Of a stretch of DNA of 64,000 nucleotides, positions 21,589 to 34,400 are shown piece after piece (the first letter of the stretch is position 1; each line of letters opens with the position of its first letter). The notes below the pieces were generated by a model. That model saw nothing but the letters and a program-made list of their open reading frames with translations. It had not been told where the DNA came from and searched no databases. Where the stretch lies: assembly GCA_029931535.1 (NCBI GenBank), contig JAQPZY010001500.1:2715501-2779500 (forward strand), read 5' to 3'. The stretch comes from Margaritifera margaritifera (taxonomy: Eukaryota > Mollusca > Bivalvia > Unionida > Margaritiferidae). Position numbers and translations under genes: made by a program.

Positions 21589-22008
21589 CGGTTACTAGAA
21601 ACACCGAAATACACTGAAAAACCGAAATACGCACCGAAATACACATGTATTTACATGTTTTCGGTGTATATATCGGTGTACACACAGGAATTAGGATTTG
21701 TTTTTGTTTGAATAATAATATAAAGCAAAATAAAATATGATTGGAGCGATTTTGATACGAATTATTTACTTTTATCCTAGTTATAGCACTCGTCACTCAG
21801 TCGTACTTTATTGGACAGGTATCACAAACAGATGATCGTTCCGGAACGGAGGTGGCATGATAAAAGACTGATAGTTCCGGAACGGAGGTAATCTCCGGAA
21901 CAGACAGTATAAGTCGGTTTAATTCATATTGTTCTAAGTATCTTAATTCATGTTCAAATTGACTGCACACACCTAGACCAGGGTAAATTTCTTGACACAG
22001 GAAAAGCT

Positions 22009-24620
22009 GTGGAATTGTTGTTAAAATCAGACTCGAGCGTAGAATGCATTCCGTGTGGTTTGAAAGAAATTGTATACTTCATTGTGAATAATGCGAAAAA
22101 CCTCGAAAAGAGGTCAAATAATGGCAAAAGTTCTTTTTCAGATGACTGTGGTGTATGGAATACATCTGCTGGTGCATCCCCTATATTGTACTATTTGCTG
22201 TCTGACAACTGGAATCTGACCATGAATTTTTTTTAAAATGGGAAGTATTCTTTAAAAAGACAAGTCCAGCGGAAAACTGAGTATAGACCTTTGGATCTGC
22301 AACCTGGCAAAGATCAAGTTGTCGTGATCCACAGGTACTATACTCATTTGAAAAAAGACAATATGTATAAAAAGAGGGTCACATGGCAAGGGGAGGGGGA
22401 TCTGGCAAGTAATTTGTCACTGGTTGAATATGTCGAGAAATTTCCTGGTTTAACGCCGCATGGAAACTCGCAACAGACAACAGAATATGTGCGGACTCCT
22501 GATGATGTTTTAGATGACATTACAGAAATGACTGGAAAAATGAAACTGCATTAAATATTGAATAAACTTACTTCAAAATATGGTGAACTGTCCCAACCGA
22601 CAGGACTTCAACAAATTTATGACACACAAAAATATCAAAAATGAAAAAACAGAAACTCTGGAAGATATCCAGTTACAATAAGAAACTGACTTAAGACATT
22701 TCCTTTCCTTTCCTTCTGTTTTAATTTGTAGTTGTGTGACAGGTACATGAAACACAATTCTTTTAATATTAAAATGATGCCTGAGGTATTTGTTTTTAGT
22801 AGTATCAGTAATATGAATGAAAATGTGAGAAGTATGAAATCGTTAACATTATTAAATAAGATTTTAGAGCTAGAGGTATTAGTGTTATTCTTGTCTTTGC
22901 AATCCATGTCAAGGAGGCTTTGATGAACTGCTTTGCACAAGGATACACAAATAATCACGTCTTCTTGATGTGATTACTACATTTCTCGAATCAGCTATTA
23001 CAAGAGATGCTAACATATGATCATGCTGATCAGGAATCTTAGCATTAATTATTCTGAACCTACCATGTATACTCGTGCATAATCCAGGTCCAAATGCAAG
23101 CAACATAGACCCTGATCTGCCATCACATAATGCGCCAACCGATCAGGGTCTATGTTGTTTGTTCTACTGATTAGTCCTTACAAACTGCATAGACCCAGAT
23201 CTGCCGGTGCATTATGCGACAACAGATCTGGGTCTATGCAGTTTGCAGTCGGTATCGGATTATACCCGAGTATATACTGTAGGTAGAGTGTTGGAATGTT
23301 CTTTAAAAGTAACAAACTTCTATACCATAATATTGCATCTTCCAATGAGTCTATATTACTGAAAATAGGTGATCCTCAGAACAAATTCAGTACAAAAGTA
23401 TGTTTTACTTCTAAATTTCCTCTATGTTTAATAATATTTGGTTTTAATTTTAGTCTTCCAATTTGCAAGATACATCCTTTTCTCCCAGTAGCCATATTGG
23501 GATCATAAGGAACCAAAGAAGTCTCTATGATCAGACCAGTTTCTTGATGACATCACTCAGGTCAATCTAAAGTGAGTTTGATCACACTCTAGTCCAACTA
23601 TAGACCCTTTGGTTAGGTGACTGAACTCACTATTCATCTCTGCTGCCATTTTTCACCTATTTACAGTCTAACTGAATGGTTTCTTTTATGTACATTCTGT
23701 ATTTTACACTGAGAAACTATATTCTATATACAAGTGTATGATATTGGTGCTTAAGTGCTTTTCTCTCTACCTGCGTCCACATGAACACTCATGTTCGAAA
23801 CAATTTCAATTTTCCTGAATTTCATCAATATAATTAACATGCAGAACTTATGGATTCGAATCTTAACAGCCTGGTAATTGGAAGTGATGATGAGAAGGCT
23901 CTAGTCAAAGTCATTACGACAGTTCTGCCCGAAGCAACACACGTTCTTTGCACCCGCCATTTACAAGAGAACTTTAGGCATATGTTGACAGACGACGCAG
24001 TTAATGTGACTGACCGCAACAATATCTTGAAAGAAATTTTTGGGGAAGACGGACTAGTTGATGCTAATGACAGTATTTGATTTGACAATAAATGTGAAGC
24101 TTTCGAAAATCATTGTGCTGGAATTTCCAAAAAATTTCTTAATTACTTTCTGAAAAAAACTAAAGACAAATATCAAACTAAAAGTCAATAATCCATTAAG
24201 AATCTATCAGATAGACTGCATGTGGAAAAATAATAATTGTGAGTCTATGAACCACGTTCTTAAACATAGAGTTGACTGGAAGATGAAAACGCTCACAAAA
24301 TTTGAACAACTGACATATGAATTAGTAACCGGACAATTCAGAAATCTGAGGAGTGCTCTTGTATGCACTGGAGAATTCTGGCTTGCCGACAGTCATAAAC
24401 AATTTCAATCGACAAAAACAGACTGGATAAAAATGACAGAGCAACAACACACAAACTTGTTCAAACGGTTCAGACATCACATTGACATACATAGACACAA
24501 AATACATGATTTCTACGGACGGTCAGACAACTGTTGTTGCACCAAGGACTAATGGACGAAAATCTGGACAAAGGAAACGAGAAATTAATGTACAAACTGT
24601 GACAATTACTGCTAAAAAAT
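22009..24620 (+). pseudogene. MULE-like transposase remnants
   Basis: Three blocks are readable. At 22009-22554 is an N-terminal region (SDDCGVWNTSAGASPILYYL; RKTEYRPLDLQPGKDQVVVI; EYVEKFPGLTPHGNSQQTTE). At 23850-24080 is a core piece (LVIGSDDEKALVKVITTVLP, then THVLCTRHLQENFRHMLTDD). At 24220-24552 is a downstream piece (MWKNNNCESMNHVLKHRVDW). The CTRHLQEN and NNNCESMN blocks are the features that suggest a Mutator-like DDE transposase of a type common in bivalves. Stops, frameshifts and a MITE insertion rule out function. Confidence 0.6.
23063..23283. mobile_element. Double-hairpin MITE, copy A
   Basis: This is a TA-flanked element (TA at 23061 and 23284) with TIR-like ends 'ccatgtatactcg' and 'cgagtatatactgtagg'. 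It contains two adjacent imperfect palindromes: CATAGACCCTGATCTGCC with its complement (23103-23155), and CTGCATAGACCCAGATCTGC with its complement (23185-23246). It is inserted in the MULE-like element and is therefore younger than it. Confidence 0.82.
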
Positions 24621-25965
24621 CCAAACATGAACAAGAGATTTCGTCATAATGTGCTGTATTTTATCGTTTCTGGTTCAGTTTATTTTACCTTGTGTAACAT
24701 GACTTGAAGTTTGATTTTCAAGAGGAACAGAATCTTAAATCTTGGATTATTTAATTCATCTGCGTGCTCAAATTATTCATTCATTGTAACGCGGAACTAA
24801 ATCTGATACCTTATGTAATTAAATGTAAATCTTAAATTCTGCCAAAGAATGCATAATACATGTTTTTTTTAAAAAAATGCTATCCTGAGTTGTCAATGAC
24901 TGTCATCATATATCCTGTTTTGTTACAATCGCACTCTTAATCTCACTCTTGCATATACTATCTTATATACTTTTGGTACTTTGATATCTTATATACTTTT
25001 GGTACTTTGATACTTTTCACTTTCATTCTGTGTATGTATTTCGATTCTCAGTTTATCATACCTGTCCAATCAAATAAAGAGTAAATAGTTCGTATAAATT
25101 TAAATGAAAGTTTATTTTGCTTTTTATTTTTATTCAAACAAATACAAATGAAACTAAAGATTAATGTACGAGCTGTGATAAATACTACTAAAAGATCCAA
25201 ACCAGAACACTTGAGATTTCATCATAAACAGGATGTGGTGTATGTAAATGTGAATCAGGCACATGATTGTTTTCGGTTGGATTTATTGGAATAAATCAAT
25301 TAAACACAAATGGTTAACGACAGACTGTTGACTTATTATTTTTCATACAAGCACTTATTATTTTCGCAAAGAAGTCAACACCTTCCTCAAAAAAAAAAAA
25401 ACAACTTGTTTTGTCCTTGCTCATTAAAATGCACCTTGTTTGCATCATAGTCTTTAGGGAATCTAACATTCGGTCTAATGAATCCAACATTCAGCCTTGA
25501 AACCAGTTTACTTATTTGTGTGTCTTTGGGCATTAAATGAATTCTTTGTCAATTCTGAATCCTTTATGAATTATCTCCATTCACATATTTCCAAGAAGAA
25601 GACATCTTAACAACCTTACAATCAACTGTCATATCATCAAAAGCAGTATATAAGTAAATGTTTCACTATTTGGAAACCTTTTAAACAAAAATTAAATTAA
25701 ATGCTATTTATTTGTCAAAAACTATATCATTAAAAGTTAAAGTAAATATATAATATAATATCGGCAAATACTTTTGATACTTTTCACTTTTATTCTGTGT
25801 ATGTATTACTACGATTAGCTGTTTATCAGATCTGTCGAATCAAGTATGACAGAGTAACGCCATTACACGAATTGTGCTATAAATAGGAAAACAGTAAATA
25901 ATTCGTACCAAAATCATATAAATCATATTTTAATTTGCTTTATATTATTATTCCAACAAAAACAA
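24571..25965. repeat. Tandem duplication of the MULE right end
   Basis: The segment starting 'attaatgtacaaactgtgac' (24583), and running through 'acttttcactttcattctgt' (25012) to 'cttttatttttattcaaaca' (about 25140), recurs diverged at 25162-25965 ('attaatgtacgagctgtgat', 'acttttcacttttattctgt', 'tattattattccaaca'). The right terminal repeat therefore exists twice, and only the outer copy ends in CTAGTAATCC. Confidence 0.7.
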
Positions 25966-26213
25966 ATCATAATTCCTATGTGTACACCGATATATACACC
26001 GAGAACATGTATATACATGTGTATTTCGGGTTTTCAGTGTATTTTGGTGTTTCTAGTAATCCTAAAATTCATTGTTATAATGAATCTTTCGAGTTGTCTC
26101 ACATACACTTGTTTATATTAGTTTTAAAAAAGGGGTTAACTAATAAAATAAGACCCTCCTCTACTCCAATTTAAGTTGAGTATTGTACCTAGTTTTTCGT
26201 GGTACCTATTCAG

Positions 26214-26214
<1 letters not shown>

Positions 26215-26279
<65 letters not shown>
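26215..26279. repeat. (GA)n microsatellite
   Basis: This is an uninterrupted GA dinucleotide run of about 65 bp. Confidence 0.98.
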
Positions 26280-26280
<1 letters not shown>

Positions 26281-27050
26281 GCACTGGCATGTTGACTACA
26301 ATCTAGTTTTATCAGTTATTGCGGAGTTAAAAACGAGCAACAAGTCTTCATCAACAGCTTCTTCTGCTCATCATTATTGACTTCTGTCAAAACTATTTTC
26401 CTATTATGGAGTAAATTATGTCTTTTGATTCCATTGGTTGAAAAAAAAAATCTGTAAGCAAAGGGGCATTACTCTTAAAAACATGTAAATGTTCATGTAG
26501 TTATTGCCAAAGTTGGTTTTATTGCGAAGGTAATCCAACATTTGCGATTATACTGTCTTTATGAACATGAAATTATTACTTGTACACGTTATTTCATCCA
26601 TTTTAGTTTGATAAATAATATCAACATCATAGGTTTGAATCCGACAACCAAATATGTAACTTCATAGCATATACCATAGTTATATAGGTAGAACTGCTTT
26701 AGCACCATTAATCGATTTTAACATATTTCAATATGATTTGAGGTAGTTTGCACATATGCAAAATGAATTAAAATCTTTGGCCTATCTTCAGGGTTGAGCA
26801 AAATGTTTTTATCCACTTGTCTTGGACAGGTAACCTATCAAAATGCACTTGTCTGCATTTATATCACTTGTCCATGGATTTAAGTAACGTTGAAAACGCA
26901 TAATGTTGCTATTGTGAGTTACTTTTTCATTTAATATTCAAACGCTTTTGTTTGATATAGCACACTTCCTAATTGACATAAATAAAGGGCCCGAAATTCG
27001 AGAGGGCCCCAATCACCAGTTATTTCTAGTGTCAGTGTTATGGATGTTTA
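26280..27050. other. Intergenic, nothing recognised
   Basis: This is AT-rich sequence with no coding or repeat structure identified. Confidence 0.45.
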
Positions 27051-27439
27051 AAGAACACACTGAAAGATAAACAAAATGCATTTAATACAGGCAATTTTAA
27101 TTAAAAAATGGCTGGATTGATCCTGAATGCTTACAAGTGGCAGGGATCCCCTACTTACTTAGGAGGAAAAATCAAACTTGGTAGTGAATCACCTGAAGAA
27201 AGTAGCTAGCTATGGGTGTGGGTATACTCAGGGCAAGAGATGGTTGACATAACATATGCTTATACTTTTTAACTTGGTAAGATCGGGAAAGAAAAACCCT
27301 TGACCTTGAAATGGTTCAGAAGTATTCCTGGGAAGGTGGTTAGCTGAGTTGAGGGTGATCAAACCAAGAAGTTTGGAACATATCAGTGTTAAAATTATTT
27401 CAGCTTGAATTGTGTCTATTTTGAAAAATTGGAAGAAAA

Positions 27440-28434
27440 AACCCAAAATAAAGTATGATCTCCTGGATAAATCTCATATGATCTTTAATGTTGATGAAAA
27501 GGTATCTCACAAAATCATTCACTCCTATATGTTATCACTGTAACTACCATGCATCCAACAGCCATCACATCTGGCAAATCAAACACTTCCACAATCATCA
27601 GTTGTGAAAGTGCCACTTTCATAGCTGTACCTCCCTTTATCATGTTTCCAGGAAAAAGGATGAAACTGAACTAGTGACTGGTTCTTCTCCAAGGGCTGAT
27701 GTTAGTGAAACTGAATGGTCCAGTTAAGCTATCTTTCATTACTACCTAGAGAATCATTTTCTAGAATTTTTGTACCTCAATGAGAAGATCAGAATATTTG
27801 CTTATAATACTTGATGGTCACAAAACCCATGTTTCTCTGGGAACTGTAGAATGGGTCAAATCAAAGAGTGTCATTCTGTTCATCTTGCCAGTTCACACTA
27901 GCAATTACTTCAACCATTAGTTATATGGTGCTATGGTCCATTCCAAAGGATCTATAATTGAGAGTGTCATGCTCTAAGTTCATGAGACAATCAATCACTA
28001 CCAGTACAAGATATAATATATGTGAAATAGTGAATTATCTTGCAAAGTCTATTCCAAGCCTCAATATGTAGACAACTTACTGGCAGCATTCAGAAGACTG
28101 GAATTTTTCTGCTAAGCAGAGATGCTTGATCACATGAGACTATTACCTTCAGAACTTTATCATGATCAGTAGTGAGAGCACAGTTGAAGGCGAGGAAACG
28201 GAGGTAAGACAAGAGAGTCCCAATAGAAGTGATGCAATGTTTGAAGAATTAAAGATTTCCAACATGGAAACAGGAGAGTCTGGAAAGAATGTTTTCAAGA
28301 GCAGAGTAGCAGTCCTAAAGAGAGTAAAAATAGAACGTTATAAGAAAGAGTGCGAAACAATCAGCAAAATAACAGCAGGTCATGCATTAACAAAGGATGA
28401 GATCAAAGAAAAAATGGTAGACTATGAAAAATAG
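27440..28434 (+). pseudogene. pogo/Jerky-like DDE transposase relic
   Basis: Readable pieces in shifting frames include MIFNVDEKVSHKIIHS (first catalytic Asp region), ATFIAVPPFIMFPGKRMK-like, ENHFLEFLYLNEKIRIFAYN and DGHKTHVSLGTVEWVKSKSV followed by ILFILPVHTS (second Asp and the LPxHTS box). A charged tail runs from 28162 to 28434. This motif order is that of pogo-superfamily transposases. Multiple stops make it a fossil. Confidence 0.7.
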
Positions 28435-29340
28435 CAAGTTGGCAGTAGAAGTAGGTAAGAAACTGAAGATTAAGGCTATGAGAAAAGTAACTGGTGGGAA
28501 AGATAGAGGATAAATTAAATAAGATGACATCTCAAATGAAAAAAAGAAAAACTAGTAAAAAAAGATCTGCTAGGCACCTCTAAAGTTTCTGTTTCTGATT
28601 CAGACTTGGATTCCACAGATTCAGACATTTCAAACAATGAGCTGTACTTTGTGTGGTCAATAACTGTACTTTGTGTGCTCAATAGCTGTACTTTGTGTGC
28701 TCAATAGCTGTACTTTGTGTCGTCAATGGGCCCCAAAGAAACTGAGGAACAGAGTATCCATAGTCTTTGCAAAATGGGTGCCATATACTGGGGAGAATTA
28801 TGGCAGCTCTTGCAAGCAATTGGTCCTCTGAAGTATTGTACTGGCAAGGCTATGGTGGGAAATGATAAATTATTTGGCCTCCACTATTGTATTCCTACAG
28901 GAGAAAAGAAACAAAAGAAAACATAAAGTACAAATGTTTCTGTTGTTGACAACTTTTATTCACCCATTACATTTTAGCAATTATTCTTTTGTGACATCGT
29001 TCGAGTCCTAATAACAATAAGTTTGGCCTTATGTGACTGCTCAGACCATAGAAATTTGCCTGATGTCGGGCTCTGTAACCCGTGAAAATAATGTCCATGG
29101 CTTAAAGTCTCATATTCAGCATAATTCAACTGATAGATGCAGTGCATATATATTCCACAGAACAATTTATTATAGTGGATATGATGGTTTACAAGAGGAA
29201 TGGTTTTGATACTTTCATGTATTTATTGTTTTTCTTTTGTTTGCAGTTTGTTTATTGACTTTTGATGTTATTAGCCACTTGAAGTTTGGACCCTCAAGGA
29301 TATCTTGTAGTAACATTTAAAAGCTATTTTTTTAGATAAT
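28435..29340. other. Intergenic with short tandem repeat
   Basis: A 24-bp unit, 'gctgtactttgtgtgctcaa', repeats about four times at 28640-28724. The remainder is not recognised, though a charged frame at 28717-28926 may be the end of the neighbouring transposase relic. Confidence 0.5.
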
Positions 29341-29342
29341 TA

Positions 29343-29562
29343 CACTGTATATATTTGCATATAAACTGGGTCCAAATGCAAAGAACACAGACCCTGATCT
29401 GCCGTCACATAATGTGCCGGCAGATCAACCCTCTATGTTGTTTGTTCTACTGATTAGTCACTTCAAACTGCATAGACCCAGATCGGCCATCACATTATGC
29501 AATAGCAGATCTGAGTCTATGCAGTTTGCAGTTTGTATCGGCTTATACGCGGGTATATATGG
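29343..29562. mobile_element. Double-hairpin MITE, copy B
   Basis: TA-flanked (29341 and 29563). It has the same two palindromes as copy A, here partly degraded ('cagaccctgatctgccgtca', 'catagacccagatcggccat'), and the ending 'cgggtatatatgg'. Confidence 0.78.
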
Positions 29563-29563
29563 T

Positions 29564-29882
29564 ATGCAAAAATCTAATCTTTCTCTAGCAATATATGAAC
29601 CAAACACATATTACTAATAATATACTGGGCTTGGCCAACGTGGGTATGTGAGAAAGCTTGCCAGTGGCTTTCCGTGGGTTGGTGGTTCCTCCCGGGTTCT
29701 TCCTCCACCAAATATACTGGTTGCCATATATAGCCTGCATGTGCAGAAAAATGGCCACAAACCCCCTCCTCGCCCCACAAAATCAAATCAGATTTAAGAC
29801 AAATTTCATTGTATAGTATGCACAAATCTGATCTTTTTCTAGCAATATATGTAATGAATACATATTACATGTACTAATAACA
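29564..29882. repeat. SINE fragment bracketed by a ~62-bp duplication
   Basis: Positions 29622-29790 carry a SINE tail: 'aacgtgggtatgtgagaaag', 'ggttcttcctccaccaaata' and 'ggttgccatatatagcc'. It is shared with 53583-53822 but lacks a clear tRNA-like head here. The flanks at 29564-29622 and 29815-29882 are copies of each other ('tctttctctagcaatatatg'). That is longer than a normal target-site duplication. Confidence 0.65.
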
Positions 29883-29977
29883 GCAATATTGAATTTTTTT
29901 ATCACTGTTAAATTTGTACTATTAAAGCATCTGTTGATCCATGACCAACACAAGTTCTCAAATAACTGTCCTAACTA

Positions 29978-30173
29978 CCATATAAGTCAGATCCAACTGC
30001 AAACTGCTTAGACCCAGATCTGATATTTCATAATGCACTGGCAGATGGAAGTTTGTTAGGAGTAATCAATAGAACAAACAACATAGACCCTGATCTGCCA
30101 GTGCATTATGCAATGGCAGCTCATGGTTTATGTTGTTTGCAATTGGACCCGACTTCTAAGTGAGTATTTACAG
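29978..30173. mobile_element. Double-hairpin MITE, copy C (opposite orientation)
   Basis: This element has the AGACCCAGATCTG hairpin first and the AGACCCTGATCTGCC hairpin second, so it is reversed relative to copies A and B. The first hairpin has lost part of its right arm. It ends 'gagtatttacag' with TA at 30174. The left end carries a small deletion. Confidence 0.72.
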
Positions 30174-30179
30174 TACTCA

Positions 30180-31356
30180 AGGCCATCTTAGATGCTACTT
30201 TATACATCTTTTAATGTTAAGATAGCACATTTAGTATCATATTCAGTCTGTAACAGCTCTTCAAGTTTTCAATGTAGGATTATCAGATAAAGCATTATTA
30301 TCACCAGCATTAGTCTGCTCCTTGTCAGAATTAGTCATGATCTTTTGCTTGGTAACATAAGGTGGTAAACCTTCAGCTGAATGGTGCTAGCATCTCTGCC
30401 TATTGACCTCACTGATATTTACTGCTAAGTGAGGTTGAGATGCATACAACATTACAACATGTCAGCACTTTGTGTGTGACACTTCGGCTCTATTGTCATG
30501 TACATAGGTAGACAGGTGTCCTTTGGAGTGCTGTGGCTTGGATAGTAGTAATGAAGTGGGGCCTGCTTGTTCTTAAAATAAAAAAACAACTCTGGAACAA
30601 AGTAAAATTGTCCTTGAATATGTTTTATTCAAAAAGTATACTGCCAGTTTTTCTCACAGTTTCTTGTGCAGTTTTGTCCCTTGTTTTAGGAGGATGCTTC
30701 CTACCAAATGTAGTTCCTTGCCTTCTCTGGGGTGTGCCCTGCCCTCCTTGGGATGTGCCATATCCTAAATCTCCAATTGTTTTATAAATTGCATCTGGTA
30801 ACATTTTGCATGTGCAATCTGGGCATCAACTTGTCATCATTTACCCTATTTTTACTTGTAGTAGAAATATTATCTTAAATACACCAGTGAAATGCATAAA
30901 AATGATCTCGTTCATAAAAAGGGTGCCCTCATTAGAGACCTTACCACACTTAAAATTTCATGACAGGCAACAAGTGCCTTGCCCTGACTAGTGGTCAGGG
31001 TACAACACTGTTGTAGTTAAATAATTTCCGAAATTACTTTCATGACCGATTTTGGTATTTAACTATGATCCAGTTGAGTGACTTGCTTTTGTATGTTTAA
31101 CCTAGTGCTTCAAAAAAACAATTTTGGAACATTGTGAAGAATAGGTAGAAACTATTGTCAGCAATGGAAACTTTTGTATAATGTACATTTTTCACAAGTT
31201 TACAACTACTGAAACTGTGTAAATATGATGTTCATACACATATATGTATCTGTTTCTTGTCTTAAAAACATGTTTATAAACATCATATTTACTGGTCTTA
31301 TGAGATTAATGACGTATTTTTCTTCCTAAATAGTGCCACTCAGGTAAATCAGTAAG
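30180..31356. other. Region upstream of COA5
   Basis: The promoter and 5' UTR of COA5 are expected here, but no TATA box or CpG-rich stretch stands out. No other features were recognised. Confidence 0.4.
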
Positions 31357-31467
31357 ATGCTTGAGAGAGAGAATTATGAAGGAGAAAAGAAACCCAAAAA
31401 AAGAGCCTGTGACGGATTGCGTACAAGACTGAAAGAATGCCTCTTTATCAGTGATTGTGTCCAAAAG
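31357..31467 (+). CDS. COA5: COA5 exon 1
   Basis: This 111-bp exon has ATG at 31357 and ends CAAAAG|gtttgt. It encodes MLERENYEGEKKPKKRACDG and then LRTRLKECLFISDCVQK, including the first CX9C. The ATG is the only in-frame start near the conserved region. A possible acceptor 'ccactcag' lies 13 bases upstream, so a noncoding 5' exon is possible. Confidence 0.93.
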
Positions 31468-34400
31468 GTTTGTTTCTTTAATAGATCAATAAATATTGTA
31501 AACATGCCTTTTAAAAAAGCTGCAGATTTTCAAGTCATTGGTAGTTTTTCCTTTTTGGATTACAATTGGATACATTTTACATTGGTAATGCACATACATT
31601 CTGAAGCTGCACTCTTTTGCAAGGAGGTGAAATGTTCATTTACCAATTAAGAACCAACCATTTGAAGGAGGGGGGGGGGGAGGAGGGGCTTTTTTAAAAA
31701 AATTCCAGCCCCCAGATAGCTTGAAAAAAATTCTTGCTCTGATTTGTAGAAGAAAAGAATTAATTATATTAGTTGAAAAAATAAATTATTATGAGGTAAA
31801 TGAAAGAAAAGTATCCTGGCTCAAAGAACCAGACACACATACACGCACAATTAAATGATCAGTCCCTTGCAGACAATATTTACAAAGTAAAGTCTATACA
31901 TGTATTTGTTCAGATATATTTTTGCTGCATCACTTACATGTGACTACAGTTTCATTCTTACCTCACTAAAGTGACATCAGTTGAAACAAAATGGACAAAA
32001 ATTTTGTGACCAGCTTTGAATATTTCTTTGGAAAGGTATCTATGCAGAATGCTTTACAAAGCATTTCTGAGCATGTAATTCCTTTAGAAAGTTGGATATC
32101 CACTGATCGCAAGCAGTTGTCATCAGATCAGTCAGGTGTCATTTGCAGATCATTGTATTGGATTTGCAATCCATTCTAGCAATAAAAGCGCTATGCTTCA
32201 GAAATTGCAACTACCAGAAAACAGGAAAACTACCGTATTTACCGTATATCTTGGGACACCGTATATCTTGGGACACCATAAATTTATTTTTAAAGTAATT
32301 TTTTTGTGCACTGTATGTTCTGGGACAGATCGTTTTTTTCGAGTCGTAAGTTGTGGGACACCTTTTGAATCATAATATCGATAGCTTAGCTGGTAAAAAA
32401 ATGCACTCAAACTTATATTTTATTACATAAATAAAATAAAAACCGCTGTCAGTGTTGTTTGTTTACACTTTTCTTCTTAACTGCAAACTTTTGAAGAACA
32501 AATTTTGATAAATATATGGGCAATATAGGAGACTAGATGTTTGCACTACGTACAAAATACGTGCAAGTCGGAGCAACCTGTACTTGTATTATAATTTGTT
32601 TTACTGTATAAACACTGTTTGATGCAGTAAAAGTTTTGAGTTGATTTATATTTGCCTTTTTCATAAGCCAGATCTAATTCCCAAGTAATATTTCCTCAGT
32701 TATCTGCCAGTGCAAACCCTTTAGCTTGTAAAGGCAGCCTCACTTTGTTTTCCCAACCCTTTGATCGAGCTCACTTTGTTTTCGTAACCCTTTGATCGAG
32801 CCGCAAAGTTGATACTTGTTCATTGTTCAGTGCCAAGTAGAGTCCTATATTAAGCTGACAGAATTTATTTGAACTTCCTGTGATCATGCCGCACAATTGA
32901 CGCCGGTTCAGTGAATACTGCTAAAAAGAAATCAAAGCCGGCTTCCCTTGCTCGACCGACTTTGTATATAAAAAATCTGCACACTTAAAAGAATCCAAAG
33001 TCGGCTTCCAGGGTCTGCTTGCTTACTACAAACTTATCCATCACGGCTGAGATGTATAATGTGGTTTATTTTGTTTTATTTGTATTCCCCTTTATATATG
33101 CTAAAATAGTACGGTAACAATGAATGTGAGGAGTCACTTTTATTGTAACAATGTGTGATAAGTTTTCCATTCAAACTGTTCCATTGTTTCAATTTATTTT
33201 CGAAATTGCTGTGAATACCGGTAAAAAGAAACCAGAGTCGGCTTCCCTAGGTCGGCCTACTCTGTATATAAAAAATCTGCATACTTGAAAGAATCCAAAG
33301 TCGGCTTCCGGGGTCGGCTTGCTTTGTAATAAAATAATCTTTGTATTTGATAGCCGAAGTCTCTACCAGGTGTGTTTATTCACCACCCAAGCATCTATTG
33401 TTTGCCACCTGTCATTATAATTGATGTTTGCAGGGTAAATACATGGGTGCAACATCATACACAGCATTAATTGTCTTTAAGAATATTTTTTTTGTACAAG
33501 GGTAACCCATGCTAGCAAAAATGTTGTCATTTTCACTCACAGTCAATGTATTTACTAATAATGATTTTTATTTGCGAAATATTATTACATTGTTAACCTG
33601 GATATAATACACTCTTGGTTATTTTGCACCATACACCGGATCATGCGTGAATTGCTGATGCCTTCAAGCAATCGGTTATTTCTCGGTCTCTCTCTCTTTC
33701 TATTGTTTGTGATTTTGCTGGATCCAATTTTCAGTTTGATAATATACCGGTATTCAAACTTCTTAGGACAGCCAAACATGATTTGTTTATCTATATTCAC
33801 GTCAATAAAATAATGTGTCAATGTTGTTACCGGACATAATCTATACACACGACCGGTACTCTACATTACCAGACCATGTCGTGTTAGTGGATAAGTTAGT
33901 GATAGTGGATACGTTTGTGTCTTTTATACATAAATTGCTTATGAAGAACAAAAAAGAGGAATAAAAAAGAACAGTACAAGGTTAGTTTCTTTCAGTTTAT
34001 TATCAAATAAACGTTAAATTTACCTACCTTATTGTAACATGAAGTGCTGGGGGGGGGGGGGCAGCAAATTAAACACAATTTGTTTCGGTTCTTAAGTTCT
34101 GGGACATATGATCTAGTTGGAAAAAAGTTTAACCATAAGTTATGGGACAGGAAAAAAATCATTTATTTTATCTTGTCCCAAGATATGCGGTAAATACGGT
34201 AGCATTCCCACGCTGTGATAAAACTTGGGTTAATAGCAGTAATACATTATCCGCTATTATTGCATTGCTATCTCTTTTCTTGGAGCTAGTCCAGTCCAAG
34301 GTGAATATTCTCTTTTCAAATTAGCAATTAGAGGTCAAGAACAAAAAATATGATCCCAGTCTGATTCCTTAGCTATTTCTGTTCATTTGGAATATATTCC

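Larger units (their letters stand above)
21589..26062 (+). mobile_element. MULE-like DNA transposon with ~250-bp inverted ends
   Basis: The outer ends start GGTTACTAGAAACACC (21590) and finish GGTGTTTCTAGTAATCC (26062). The inverted similarity continues inward to about 21840 and 25815, through 'ggtgtatatatcggtgtaca' and 'aataataatataaagcaaa'. Flanks 'tataattca' (21580-21588) and 'taaaattca' (26063-26071) match at 8 of 9 positions, as expected for the 9-bp target duplication of Mutator-like elements. Decayed transposase pieces lie inside. The right end is duplicated in tandem (see separate entry), and a double-hairpin MITE is inserted at 23063. Confidence 0.78.

Noticed and set aside
26183..26380. 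Small frame with a long RE repeat
   Set aside because: Translation of a (GA)n microsatellite.
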